DNA of 32,028 nt from the NCBI GenBank assembly GCA_903910205.1, contig CAIVYW010000148.1:1-32028 (forward strand). Reading direction: 5' to 3'. Below, one piece after another: positions 7,401-14,864 of the stretch (position 1 is its first letter; every line of letters begins with the position of its first letter). Under the pieces are notes generated by a model. The model was not told where the DNA came from. It ran no database searches and was given only the letters and a program-made list of their open reading frames with translations. The DNA is from an uncultured Methylococcaceae bacterium (lineage in GTDB: Bacteria; Pseudomonadota; Gammaproteobacteria; Methylococcales; Methylomonadaceae). Both the position numbers and the translations under genes were made by a program.

Positions 7401-7751
7401 GGCGAAGGCTTGGGTACGGCAAAACCCAAAGACAGGCATGAAGCATTTATTTCTCAGATTATTAGCCGCTTAAATGAGCTCTTTATGACTGACCATTTAA
7501 CGGAACTTGATCTGGTAAATTATGCGCAGACTATCAGAGATAAAGTCAGTGAAAATACGTTGGTTATGAAGCAGATTGCCAATAATTCTACTGAGCAGGC
7601 CATGCTGGGAGATTTTAGCAAAGCCGTTGATGATGCGGTCATGGATAGTAGTGAGGCCCATAATAATCAGATGATGCAATTGTTATCCAATCCTGCAAAG
7701 GCCGCTGATTTTGCAAAGGTGGTGTTTGATTTGTTGACGTTGGCGAATTGA
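4500..7751 (+). CDS. hsdR: Type I restriction endonuclease subunit HsdR (system 1)
   Basis: A 1083-residue motor and nuclease subunit. The N-terminal PD-(D/E)xK nuclease has the [19 protein letters not shown] segment at about residues 161-179. The superfamily-2 translocase follows: Walker A IQHSAGSGKSNS near 335-346, TDRTVLDDQLQD near 377, the DEAH box in IIADEAHSSQTG near 452-463 and motif III AFTATPK near 506. The C-terminal helical region begins after the second RecA-like domain (FQTGFDQPKLC and QTLSRLNRTYPGK, about 715-760). It uses ATP to pull DNA towards the HsdMS complex and cuts at a distance. AGGGA precedes the ATG by 7 nt. It pairs by position with the hsdS at 1278. It shows no obvious close similarity to the second HsdR (14865-18077). 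Confidence 0.95.
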   Translation: MSSKASELIFQNDMIAHLLANGWLLGKPENYNRDLALYPEDLLGFVQETQEAQWQKFCTLYPNNPEEKFLERVATQLNKADPNAANKELRTFGTLGVLRHELRDRGTRFSLCQFKPEHDLNPETLVRYQKNRCRVVPELVYSPWANEAHLAETGAKAKAWRIDLVLFVNGLPIATLELKSEFKQAVHNAIKQYKITRHSIDPATKKPEPLLTFKRGALVHFAVSQYEVYMATRLEGNDTYFLPFNKGTKDGAAGNEVPEDINQYATDYLWNEVLLPDNLLNILARFVHLQIEEKEDWQGRKYKKETLIFPRYHQWDVVTKLIEAARTEGPGHKYLIQHSAGSGKSNSIAWVAHQLSSIYDASGHKQFDSVIIVTDRTVLDDQLQDTIYQFEHVDGVVGRINNKEGDGSKSEKLAYALENSQPIIIVTIQTFPHVLKAIENSVSLKERRYAIIADEAHSSQTGSTARQLKEVLMIDGLSSDDEEVTAEDIMAATIASRRASSNVSYLAFTATPKTKTLELFGRLPKPDEAPSKTNLPQAYHVYSMRQAIEEGFILDVLKNYINYKVAYNLALKIQGTDQEVESKRAKVKLNQWVRLHDYNIAQKVQVIVEHFKDNVMGLLNGQAKAMVVTSSRKEAVRYKHGFDKYIKAQGYQNIHAMVAFSGEVEFNAKDPNSEGMIGEKFTEYNMNPNLKGRDLRKAFDSDDYQVMIVANKFQTGFDQPKLCAMYVDKKLGGVECVQTLSRLNRTYPGKAEMGTFVLDFFNDPEDILSAFQPYYQTAELADVSDPDLIFDLFEKLRAAKIFNWQEVEQFCEAYFVKSKSNAAIANICKPAVERWQKRYKSAIEAYKLARDMFERTKKTADAVLIANAENSFKECKKEKDALEIFKKDLGTFVRFYEFMSQIVDYDNKELEKLSLYARNLRPMLRETFMEEDGIDLSSVVLSHYRLSLLRHQDLKLKEDSADYKLVPGEGLGTAKPKDRHEAFISQIISRLNELFMTDHLTELDLVNYAQTIRDKVSENTLVMKQIANNSTEQAMLGDFSKAVDDAVMDSSEAHNNQMMQLLSNPAKAADFAKVVFDLLTLAN

Positions 7752-7756
7752 ATAAC

Positions 7757-7803
7757 TAAGGAACGAGTACGACACATTTGAGCGCAATGATTTTAAAAAT
7801 CCC
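7757..7803. repeat. Dispersed repeat B, copy 1
   Basis: A segment running from GGAACGAGTACGACACA to GATTTTAAAAATCCC is repeated at 12251-12297 with a few changes in the middle. It lies directly after the hsdR stop. The 211-bp gap 7752-7962 otherwise holds an A/T-rich leader before the phosphate genes, with AAGGAAA as the SD for the next ATG. Confidence 0.65.
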
Positions 7804-7962
7804 TCAGGGTATCTACACAAGTTATTATCCCTGTAGTGAGGAGGTGCTCATTCCTAAGACTAATAACATCAAGTCAGAAGCGCTTATAATTAACCGCCTA
7901 ATTATGCGATAATAAAAAGTGTAATAATAAACACGCTAATAACGTATAAAAAGGAAATATCA

Positions 7963-8592
7963 ATGTTCTCATTGCAAACTATCTTCGGTAAAGGCGATAA
8001 ATTCTATGGCTTGCTAGAAGCTAGTGCCGAATCGGTACATTTATCAGCTAAATCATTAGTCGAAAGTCTAAATACTCCAGCGACAGAACAATCGTTGGAA
8101 AAGCTTAAGTTGGCGCGTCGACGTGAAAAGGATTTATTCGCACAAATTAGTGAAGAGCTAGTAAATACCTTTGTGACCGTACTTGATCGTGAAGATATTG
8201 AAGCACTTAACAATGCTCTTTATAAGATACCTAAAATTGTGGAGAAGTTTGCGAAGCGTTATGATCTGGCATTACCGCGTATGGGTGACGTGGATTTTAC
8301 CAGTCGAGCAGTGATGCTGGAACAAGCCTGCAAGGTTTTGAAGCAAATGGTTGATCTATTACGAAAAGGCATGGATTTAGATCAAATCAATAAATTAAAC
8401 GATCAGTTACATAGTATTGAAGCAGAAGCCGATCGCCAAATACTTGAGTTGTATCGAGATATTTATGCCAATGAAACCGATGCGATTTGTTACCTAATCA
8501 AAAGGGATTTGTTTGAAATACTCGAAAAAGCAATTGACCGCTGCCGAGATGCTGGCAATGTTGTCTACTATATTGCCTTAAAAAATTCATAA
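7963..8592 (+). CDS. DUF47 (PhoU-like) Pit accessory protein
   Basis: A 209-residue protein of the DUF47/UPF0111 family, an all-helical PhoU-like fold. It has the family start FGKGDKFYGLLEASAE, the central RRREKDLFAQISEEL and the conserved acidic, metal-binding-type helix end EAEADRQILELYRD (about 150-165). It closes with the typical KRDLFEILEKAIDRCRDAGN. These proteins are encoded next to Pit transporters and modulate phosphate uptake in the cytoplasm. Only 10 nt separate it from pit, so they form one transcript. The start is supported by AAGGAAA 6-8 nt upstream. No clear Pho box is visible. Confidence 0.93.
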   Translation: MFSLQTIFGKGDKFYGLLEASAESVHLSAKSLVESLNTPATEQSLEKLKLARRREKDLFAQISEELVNTFVTVLDREDIEALNNALYKIPKIVEKFAKRYDLALPRMGDVDFTSRAVMLEQACKVLKQMVDLLRKGMDLDQINKLNDQLHSIEAEADRQILELYRDIYANETDAICYLIKRDLFEILEKAIDRCRDAGNVVYYIALKNS

Positions 8593-8602
8593 AGAGATAT
8601 TC

Positions 8603-9715
8603 ATGCTGATTTTGCTGTTACTCGTCATCGTGGTGGCGCTAATATTCGAGTTTATTAACGGATTTCACGATACTGCAAACTCGATTGCCACCGTTGTTGC
8701 AACAAAGGTCTTAACACCTACGCAAGCGGTAATGCTCGCTGCGATCACTAATTTAGTCGGAGCCTTTTCAGGTACCGCAGTCGCTAAAACTATTTCGTCG
8801 GGATTGGTTGATACGGGTATGGTTAATATGACCTCCGAAATTTTAATCTGTGCGCTGACGGGTGCGATTATCTGGAATCTGATTACTTGGGCTTTGGGGT
8901 TACCATCATCGTCTAGTCATGCCTTGATTGGTGGCTTATGCGGTGCAGCCTTCGCCGCTGGAGGTAATAATATTGATGTGTTGATATGGTCAAAAACAGC
9001 GGCAGTGTGGACAGAAAACAAAGGTATACTCTGGAAGGTATTGATTCCGATGATGAGTTCGCCGCTCATCGGATTTGTTTTAGGTATTACTATCATGGGT
9101 AGCTTGATGGCTATTATTAGCGGCATGAATTCAGCAGGTGGAAGCCTCGCGAGTATGGCGCGTCCAAAATGGGTTAATGCGGTATTTGGAAAAGCTCAGC
9201 TTTTATCCGCCGCTTATATGGGCTTTGCTCATGGCAGTAACGATGCGCAAAAAACCATGGGGATTATTGCCTTAGCCGTGTTTGCTGCAAATGGTACAGG
9301 TACGCTGGATCAGTTGCCTGTTTGGGCTGAGTTTTTAAGGCCAGATGGCGGAGAAAAAGATATAGACTCTTGGATTGTTTTTTCTTGCGCTTTGATTATG
9401 GCACTGGGTACTTCGGTAGGCGGCTGGCGTATTATCAGGACGCTAGGTCACAAAATGGTCAAGTTACACCCGATACATGGTTTCGCAGCGGAAACCAGTT
9501 CAGCGACCATTCTGGTAGTCGCCGCGCATTTCGGTATGCCAGTTTCTACTACGCATAGTATTTCAACAGCCATTATGGGTGTTGGTTTTGCCAAAAATCC
9601 TCACGCGCTAAAGCTTTCTGTCATCGAGCGAATTGTTTGGGCATGGGTATTAACCATTCCGGCTGCGGGCTTAGTCGCGTGGAGCATGGTCAATGCGTTG
9701 TTTTTGTTACACTAG
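8603..9715 (+). CDS. pit: Low-affinity inorganic phosphate transporter (Pit/PiT)
   Basis: A 370-residue inner-membrane transporter of the PiT family, importing phosphate (as a metal-phosphate complex in bacteria) with the proton gradient. Both duplicated signature motifs are present: GFHDTANSIATVVATKVL near residues 20-37 and GFAHGSNDAQKTMG near 207-220. SSSHALIGGLCGAAFA and its counterpart VSTTHSISTAIMGVGFA are also clear. About ten hydrophobic segments are evident. It is translated from an operon with the DUF47 gene. It faces a convergent gene; an inverted repeat TCGCCTT-TC-AAGGCGA at about 9754-9769 could end transcription. Confidence 0.95.
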   Translation: MLILLLLVIVVALIFEFINGFHDTANSIATVVATKVLTPTQAVMLAAITNLVGAFSGTAVAKTISSGLVDTGMVNMTSEILICALTGAIIWNLITWALGLPSSSSHALIGGLCGAAFAAGGNNIDVLIWSKTAAVWTENKGILWKVLIPMMSSPLIGFVLGITIMGSLMAIISGMNSAGGSLASMARPKWVNAVFGKAQLLSAAYMGFAHGSNDAQKTMGIIALAVFAANGTGTLDQLPVWAEFLRPDGGEKDIDSWIVFSCALIMALGTSVGGWRIIRTLGHKMVKLHPIHGFAAETSSATILVVAAHFGMPVSTTHSISTAIMGVGFAKNPHALKLSVIERIVWAWVLTIPAAGLVAWSMVNALFLLH

Positions 9716-9744
9716 AATCAGCCCGCTTGTTGCTCGCTGTGCCT

Positions 9745-10140
9745 TTAAGTGGCTCGCCTTTCAAGGCGAACCATGACGCCATATAAAATATGTGACAAGC
9801 CGGTATAAAGAAAGAATGGGGCAAAATTTTCATCAATCGCTACGGCATTAATTTCGCCGTAAAAGTTCATTGAAGCTATCATCATTATTAGGAAAAACCC
9901 TACAGGTATCATGACTTGAAAGTTATGTCTGAAATAACTATAAAATAAGATCATGATTTCAGTCATTGCCAGATAGATCATGATGATGCGCAAATTATTG
10001 TCCAGAGCGCCATAAAGATCCTCGTTAAATTCAAAGAGTGAGTAATTATCTGATATTGATAATAGGCAACCAGTTATGAGTATCATAACGGAAATGTAGA
10101 AATTAACTTCAAGGAGTAATTTGATGCTTTTAAATGCCAT
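9745..10140 (-). CDS. Small four-helix membrane protein (possibly PsiE-like)
   Basis: A 131-residue integral membrane protein with about four hydrophobic segments: VNFYISVMILITGCLLSI (residues 12-29), LRIIMIYLAMTEIMILFYSY (about 50-69), QVMIPVGFFLIMMIASM (about 74-90) and FAPFFLYTGLSHILYGVM (about 105-123). The layout and length recall the PsiE family of phosphate-starvation-inducible membrane proteins, and the gene is convergent with pit, but I see no diagnostic motif, so the link is tentative. No good Shine-Dalgarno precedes the ATG. Confidence 0.7.
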   Translation of the reverse strand: MAFKSIKLLLEVNFYISVMILITGCLLSISDNYSLFEFNEDLYGALDNNLRIIMIYLAMTEIMILFYSYFRHNFQVMIPVGFFLIMMIASMNFYGEINAVAIDENFAPFFLYTGLSHILYGVMVRLERRAT

Positions 10141-10279
10141 GCTATTTATCTGCTTTGCCTATGATAGGCACTGGATTAACCGTTAGGTAGATTGAAGACA
10201 TTACAAAATGAACAATCTTGGTAAGCAATTTACCTGCTAATCGTTAGCTTGTCAAAAGATGTTGGGAACTGTGCTGACT

Positions 10280-10310
10280 ATGGCGGATTTTTTAATCAAA
10301 AATCCGCCAT
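10280..10310 (-). terminator. Perfect stem-loop, likely terminator
   Basis: ATGGCGGATTTTT and AAAAATCCGCCAT pair perfectly over 13 bp around a 5-nt loop. It lies 14 bp past the stop of the 85-residue ORF (10324-10581) and ends its - strand transcript. The remaining part of the gap 10141-10323 has only a weak GCCTAT/ATAGGC hairpin near 10158. Confidence 0.7.
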
Positions 10311-10323
10311 ATATTTTGTAAGC

Positions 10324-10581
10324 TTATGAGTTTGGCATTGAAGATAGATGGGCGTCTAATTCTGCTCTAATGAGAGCATCGTAATGGCGGTTTAATGTGG
10401 CATCGCTAGGCCGTGGGAGAAGAGTCGCTTCTACTTTTTGTTGTAACTGTGACAAAAATGTATTTTCTGGTGTTATTTGTTCAATGACGTTAAGTTCTGA
10501 GTCGTCTTGATTAACTTCAGTGCGCATTTTGATTAAGGCAATAACTAAGAGTGCTAAGAAAAACACAATAACTTCTAACAT
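10324..10581 (-). CDS. Single-pass membrane protein of unknown function
   Basis: An 85-residue protein with one N-terminal hydrophobic helix (MLEVIVFFLALLVIALI, residues 1-17), then a soluble polar part with a helical NRHYDALIRAELDAHLSS end. GAGG lies 8 nt before the ATG. It is followed by a strong terminator hairpin and preceded 32 nt upstream by a 57-residue membrane ORF, so the two probably form a small operon. I do not recognise the family. Confidence 0.7.
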   Translation of the reverse strand: MLEVIVFFLALLVIALIKMRTEVNQDDSELNVIEQITPENTFLSQLQQKVEATLLPRPSDATLNRHYDALIRAELDAHLSSMPNS

Positions 10582-10613
10582 ATCAATACCTCAGCTAGAT
10601 AAAGTACAGAGAT

Positions 10614-10787
10614 TTAATACCATGAAAGTTGGTCTGCTTTAAAACGATTACTATGGTTTTTAATATTGAAGACAATGATTGCAATGGTAAACAATGTTGT
10701 TGATACGGTATATTCACCGGAAATAAATAGTACGATTGAAAATATAATCAGTGCGGCTGTGCCACTATTTTTAGGTAAAGTTTTCAT
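10614..10787 (-). CDS. 57-residue membrane microprotein
   Basis: An ATG (complement of 10785-10787) opens a 57-codon frame beginning MKTLPKNSGTAALIIFSIVL, with hydrophobic stretches at about residues 11-23 and 30-41 and a basic polar end (NRFKADQLSWY). The two short helices flank a small Gly-Glu turn, suggesting a hairpin in the inner membrane. GAG in ACGAGCTC about 9 nt before the ATG could serve as SD. It directly precedes the 85-residue membrane gene. I do not recognise it. Confidence 0.5.
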   Translation of the reverse strand: MKTLPKNSGTAALIIFSIVLFISGEYTVSTTLFTIAIIVFNIKNHSNRFKADQLSWY

Positions 10788-10925
10788 ATTTGAGCTCGTT
10801 TAAAATTAACTATGGTTAGATTGTATCTGACTTGTTTTTTGAGGGCAATGCTATGATATACGCATGGATTGTATTCAAATTAGAAACAATTGATTCGGCG
10901 TGTCACGTAACAATAGTGTAAGCAT

Positions 10926-12194
10926 TTATTTTATTTTTAAGCTGGCTGATTTGTTTAGCCATTGATTCGCTTTATCGGATAACCAGCTGCCCGCTACGTT
11001 GTCGTTTTTGCAAATATGGTCTAAAAAAGCAATAGAAACGCTGTAAACAACGGCGACTTGGGCATAATCTTGATTACCATTTAATGTAGATCCGCCTCTC
11101 GATTTAGGAGGCATTCTATTTGATGGCTTATCTTCATGAGAGCTTCGTTCAGTGCTACCACCATATGCATTACTAAAGCGTGATCTGCTATTTCTGGATT
11201 CAGTTTCTTCTGGGGATTCTTGTGTAGATTTTAGGTCTTGGCTTTGGATTAAATGATCACCAGACAATAGCAGGTGATTGCCTTTTTTTAAAACTAATAA
11301 ATATTTGTTTCCCGGTGGAGCATATTCCCAGATAGCGGTGCGTGCAAAAGGGGTACTAATCGCGGAAGGATCTTCATCTTCTGCGCCCGTGACAGCAAGA
11401 ATGGGCATGGATATGTTTTGATAGCGTGTACTGATGTCTCCCAATGCCATATCTACGGCAGGACTTAACAAAATAGCAGCTAGTGGTCGAAAATCTGCTG
11501 TTGAGGGTAGGGCGATATTATACGTTTCGCCAATGATAGCCGCTGTTGTTTGTGCGCCTATATCATAACCGGCAATAACGACTCGAGATAAATCGGCCCT
11601 TGCAAATAACCCTAGTCTACTTTGGCTGCGCTGTTTGAGTTGTGCATAAGCCCAGAGCACATGATTTATGCGCTTGCTAAGCTGTTCTTGCGAAAAGTAT
11701 TGATGCCCTACGTAGCGAAGATCATTGTTTCTAACGTCTTTTAAAGCTGCCGAATTGTCATATTCTTTACTAAACCATGAGCTACTTTTAGTGGGTGTCA
11801 CTTTGGATGTCCCTTTAAGTGCTTCACCAAGCGTTATAGGTTGTACACTAAATACAGAATATCCTGCTTTAGCCCATGTTTCTCTCCAGAGTTTACCGGC
11901 CTCGGCAGCTTCACCTAAGCCAGGTAAATAAACAATTAGAGGATAATTGCCCGGAACTACCGGGGCAAGCATAGTTATCTGAATGCCTTGACCATCATGC
12001 TGCCAGGTTTCTGTGATGGACTCTATATCATAGTTGAGTACCGCAGAGTAGCCGCCCTTTGCTATAGATTCATTTATTTTTGTCGATTGCTGTTCAGCTG
12101 TTAAGAGGCTAGGTCTCATAAAACAAGCCGTCATGAAACTAGTGATAAGAAGACTATAAGTTATTGCCAAAAAGTAAGAGGTCATTTTGTTCAT
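10926..12194 (-). CDS. Lipoprotein with alpha/beta-hydrolase fold
   Basis: A 422-residue protein with an N-terminal lipobox signal (hydrophobic 8-20, SFMTAC, Cys24), so it is probably an outer-membrane or periplasmic lipoprotein. The fold is alpha/beta hydrolase: oxyanion-type strand LIVYLPGLGEAAEAG, nucleophile elbow VVIAGYDIGAQT, acid loop AVTGAEDEDPS and histidine loop LKKGNHLLLSG. The layout is like platelet-activating-factor-acetylhydrolase or dienelactone-hydrolase relatives, but the elbow has Asp211 (G-Y-D-I-G) where esterases have Ser. An Asp nucleophile would point to dehalogenase or epoxide-hydrolase chemistry, or to loss of activity. A polar low-complexity insert rich in Ser, Arg and Glu lies at about 325-375. 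The substrate is unknown. A gap with repeats separates it from the next gene upstream. Confidence 0.75.
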   Translation of the reverse strand: MNKMTSYFLAITYSLLITSFMTACFMRPSLLTAEQQSTKINESIAKGGYSAVLNYDIESITETWQHDGQGIQITMLAPVVPGNYPLIVYLPGLGEAAEAGKLWRETWAKAGYSVFSVQPITLGEALKGTSKVTPTKSSSWFSKEYDNSAALKDVRNNDLRYVGHQYFSQEQLSKRINHVLWAYAQLKQRSQSRLGLFARADLSRVVIAGYDIGAQTTAAIIGETYNIALPSTADFRPLAAILLSPAVDMALGDISTRYQNISMPILAVTGAEDEDPSAISTPFARTAIWEYAPPGNKYLLVLKKGNHLLLSGDHLIQSQDLKSTQESPEETESRNSRSRFSNAYGGSTERSSHEDKPSNRMPPKSRGGSTLNGNQDYAQVAVVYSVSIAFLDHICKNDNVAGSWLSDKANQWLNKSASLKIK

Positions 12195-12250
12195 GAGATA
12201 ATGCTAAGGTTCTTTTTAAGAGACGGTCAGTATTAAAGCTAAGCTTAGCT

Positions 12251-12297
12251 TAGGAACGAGCACGACACACTTCGGCAACTATGATTTTAAAAATCCC
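12251..12297. repeat. Dispersed repeat B, copy 2
   Basis: Matches 7757-7803 at both ends (GGAACGAG-ACGACACA and ATGATTTTAAAAATCCC), with a variable middle. The preceding bases AAGCTTAGCTTAGGAACGAG resemble the repeat at 3045-3074. Confidence 0.65.
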
Positions 12298-12305
12298 CCC
12301 AATCA

Positions 12306-12322
12306 CCTCTTTTTCAAAGAGG
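12306..12322 (-). terminator. Hairpin after the 147-residue lipoprotein gene
   Basis: CCTCTTT-TTC-AAAGAGG forms a 7-bp stem 65 bp past the stop of the - strand gene at 12387. It could terminate that transcript. There is no clean U-tract directly after it, so support is moderate. Confidence 0.35.
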
Positions 12323-12386
12323 GGAGCTGGATGTTACTTGACTATATTATTTCGTGCCCATTCCTTAGTTAATGTGTTTAATTTAG

Positions 12387-12830
12387 TTATTCTTTTGGCA
12401 ACGTAGGCGTTAAGTCATTATGATTTGGCTGTGTTGGCTTTGCGTTAGGTGTTAAGTTAGGTATAGGCAAGGGAATAGGTGGGTAGGATGATGTTACTTG
12501 AGCAGGCGTAACGCCAGTGAACTGCCCATAAACTGGAACCTGATGGCCTTTAATGTACATGCATTGTATATAAGCCATATCGTAGTGTAGTTGATCTTCA
12601 TCTATAGAAGAAGATCTTGACGAGGCTGCGTTAGCGTTACTATTCTGATTTAAAGTGCCGCTCACTTGGCGTGCGGCAAATTGCTGGCAGATCATATGAT
12701 CATTACTAAAGTGCTCTAATGATAGGCCGATACCTGGTAGTACCATGATACTGGGGCCAGTGGGTATGCTCGCGCAGCCTAGCATCGTTAGTAAAATGAT
12801 GCTTGTAACTATAATAATTAAACGAGACAT
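12387..12830 (-). CDS. Lipoprotein related to glycine-zipper proteins, zipper missing
   Basis: A 147-residue predicted lipoprotein with signal IIIVTSIILLTMLGC (lipobox LGC, Cys19). After it comes PTGPSIMVLPGIGLSLEHF, a segment shared with glycine-zipper family envelope proteins, which usually read GPSVMVLPG-GK-FDQF followed by a Gly/Ala-rich zipper and a DMAYIQCMYIKGHQVP-type block. The last block is present (about residues 84-99), but the expected glycine zipper is replaced by a short Asn/Ala/Ser-rich linker (NSNANAASSRSSS). The C-tail is Pro-rich. Role unknown; an envelope location is likely. It follows the Gly/Tyr-rich secreted gene by 15 nt, so the two are probably co-transcribed. Confidence 0.72.
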   Translation of the reverse strand: MSRLIIIVTSIILLTMLGCASIPTGPSIMVLPGIGLSLEHFSNDHMICQQFAARQVSGTLNQNSNANAASSRSSSIDEDQLHYDMAYIQCMYIKGHQVPVYGQFTGVTPAQVTSSYPPIPLPIPNLTPNAKPTQPNHNDLTPTLPKE

Positions 12831-12845
12831 TAGAAAGCTCCTTGG

Positions 12846-13283
12846 TTAGCGAGGCGGTGGGGTGGGTTCAACTTGCTGCCAACCATTTGGACATTCTCTA
12901 ACATAAGGATAATAGCCTTTTGGATTTTGGCAGTAATACCAATAATTACTTTGATTTTGTTGTACGACAGGTGCTGGGCTTTGCTGAATATAGACCGGTG
13001 GGGCTGTTGGAACGGCGACCACAGCAGGTGGGTAAGCATAACCATAGTTATTATAGCCACCATAATAACTACCGAGCCCGTAGCCCACACCTAAACCCAA
13101 GCCTAAACCGAGTGCTCCGTAGCCATATCCGTTATGATGGCCGCCACGATAGCCATCATAATGATGGCCTCCGTATCCACCGCCATAATGACCGCCACCA
13201 TGACCGCGGTCACCCCATGCAGGATTTATAGCTAGTGATCCAACGAGTGTAGTCGCTAAACATAATGCTGTGATTTTTTTCAT
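12846..13283 (-). CDS. Secreted Gly/Tyr/His-rich protein
   Basis: A 145-residue protein with a clear Sec signal (MKKITALCLATTLVGSLAIN then PAWG). A low-complexity GHGGG/GGYGGHH region follows, then a glycine-zipper-like GLGLGLGVGYGLGS segment, a Pro/Val linker, and a conserved C-terminal block YWYYCQNPKGYYPYVREC (about residues 114-131) with a paired-Cys look. This C-block is widespread in small exported bacterial proteins of unknown role. The start at 13283 is preferred over the ATG four codons upstream because GGAG lies 7 nt before it. Metal binding through the His-rich part is possible but not shown. Confidence 0.78.
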   Translation of the reverse strand: MKKITALCLATTLVGSLAINPAWGDRGHGGGHYGGGYGGHHYDGYRGGHHNGYGYGALGLGLGLGVGYGLGSYYGGYNNYGYAYPPAVVAVPTAPPVYIQQSPAPVVQQNQSNYWYYCQNPKGYYPYVRECPNGWQQVEPTPPPR

Positions 13284-13646
13284 AATAATCTCCATGCTAG
13301 AGGTGCTAGTGATAGTTAACGTTAGTACGATAAAAAAGAGACTATCGGTATTGATTTTGTTAAGACTTAAATTAAAGTTGATAGTGTATACCTGTTATCT
13401 ATCACTCGTAACTATATTATAAAATAGACTATAACCTCAGATAGATAGAGATGTTTTAAGGATTTTTTTGAGTGCGTGCAAAGTAATTTAGGCTACCAAC
13501 TTAAAGTGGGACATTTTCAGTACAGACGAAAGGCTAAGGGCGAAAGATTAAGTCTAGAAGGCTAGCAACTTACGGCGTGACAGATACTAGATTTAACCCT
13601 TTGCCCTTTGTCTGCGCTTAGAAGAACCCTATCTAAAAATGAACGA
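13284..13646. repeat. Gene-free spacer with imperfect inverted repeat C (copy 1)
   Basis: No gene is visible in this 363-bp spacer. Its A/T-rich left half (13300-13460) probably carries the promoter of the Gly/Tyr-rich gene. The right half holds a palindromic element: the 13523-13557 arm (CAGACGAAAGGCTAAGGGCG to TCTAG) pairs imperfectly with 13587-13614 (CTAGATTTAACC to TTTGTCTG). The segment 13494-13567 also matches the last 84 bases of the window, so it is a dispersed repeat. Confidence 0.6.
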
Positions 13647-14840
13647 TTAAGTTCCGTCCCGCCTTAAGTTAGTAGCCGTTAAGTCTTTACCTAGATTCAG
13701 CATTTCCAGTGCTAAATTAGCCATGTTTTTGGAGCCACCGCCTTGTCCTAATTTCTCTTTGACCAAAAGTAAGTTTGTACGCATGGCATCAGCGTAGGGT
13801 TTATCTAGCAAAATCCGTTTTACTTCTACAGCGATGTTTTCAGGTGTTGCCGCTTGTTGAATTAGTTCTTTAATAGCAAGCTTGCCTAAAACAATGTTGG
13901 GTAACCCTATAAAAGGCGTATTAATCAAGCATCGACCTAACCAGTAAGTAATGGTCGCTAATTTATAAGTAATCACCATAGGTATAGTCATTAATGCGAC
14001 TTCTAAGGTTGCCGTTCCTGAGCTGGTCATAATGACATCGCAGCATTGCATGACATCATAGGGTTGATTTTTTATAACCGTAATACGACAGCTTGAGGCG
14101 CTTAAATAAGTGTTTAACAAGGCATCACTAATCGAGTCGGCTTGAGGCAATATAAATTGCACATTAGGAATATCGGCATGTAATCGTTCAGCAGCCATTA
14201 ACATAACCGGCAATAAGCGATTGATTTCATTGGCGCGACTGCCCGGCAATAAACCAATAACGGGTTTATGCTCATCTAAACCAAACCGAATACAGTTTTC
14301 AGCTCGACTATGGTTGGCATGGACTTTATCTACAGAAGGATGGCCGACATAACGCACGGGTACATTTTCGGCATCATAGTAAGCCGTTTCAAAAGGGAAG
14401 ATTACCGCCATCATGTCGATTGCTTTACCATAGGTTTTTACTCGACCAGGCCGCCAAGCCCAAACTTGTGGGCTCACATAAAACAATACTTTGATACCTA
14501 AGCGCTTAGCGAAACGCGCCAATTTAAGATTGAATTCTTTATAATCCACACAGACTAGCAAGTCAGGTCTTTCAGTTGAAAGCAACTGTTGCATCAGCGT
14601 TAAGGCGCTACGAATTTCACCATAGTGCTTAATGACTTCAATCACACCGATAACGCCGATAGCCGCTGAATCATAGCGGATATCGATACCCGCCTGTGCC
14701 ATTTTTGTACCACCCATACCGATGCCTTTAATAGTGGGCTGTTGTGCTTTTAGCTCCAAAAACATATTGGCAGCGTGCTGGTCGCCGGAGGATTCTCCGG
14801 CGCTGAAAAGGATAGTTAAGGTTTTTTTTTGTTGAGGCAT
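13647..14840 (-). CDS. lpxB: Lipid-A-disaccharide synthase LpxB
   Basis: A 397-residue family-19 glycosyltransferase. It joins lipid X and UDP-diacyl-glucosamine (or the diamino analogue) into the lipid A disaccharide at the inner face of the cytoplasmic membrane. Visible signatures are the N-terminal FSAGESSGDQHAANMF (residues 12-27), FYVSPQVWAWRPGRVK (about 120-135), the LLPGSRANEI nucleotide-sugar loop (about 197-206) and SSGTATLEVAL (about 271-281). Length is normal. It starts 24 nt after the hsdR stop on the same strand, so it may be read through from the RM operon. In related genomes it is expected to sit next to the gnnA/gnnB-type genes found here at 24274-26485; the RM operon lies between them. 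Confidence 0.95.
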   Translation of the reverse strand: MPQQKKTLTILFSAGESSGDQHAANMFLELKAQQPTIKGIGMGGTKMAQAGIDIRYDSAAIGVIGVIEVIKHYGEIRSALTLMQQLLSTERPDLLVCVDYKEFNLKLARFAKRLGIKVLFYVSPQVWAWRPGRVKTYGKAIDMMAVIFPFETAYYDAENVPVRYVGHPSVDKVHANHSRAENCIRFGLDEHKPVIGLLPGSRANEINRLLPVMLMAAERLHADIPNVQFILPQADSISDALLNTYLSASSCRITVIKNQPYDVMQCCDVIMTSSGTATLEVALMTIPMVITYKLATITYWLGRCLINTPFIGLPNIVLGKLAIKELIQQAATPENIAVEVKRILLDKPYADAMRTNLLLVKEKLGQGGGSKNMANLALEMLNLGKDLTATNLRRDGT

Positions 14841-14864
14841 GGATAAATTTCTCTGGACTATAAA

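Noticed and set aside
7860-7962. Pho box before the DUF47-Pit genes
   Set aside because: No pair of CTGTCAT-like direct repeats at 11-bp spacing is visible.
12830-13090. 86-codon - strand ORF overlapping the Gly/Tyr-rich gene
   Set aside because: It is in another frame of a low-complexity gene; the Gly-rich frame has the signal peptide and ribosome site.
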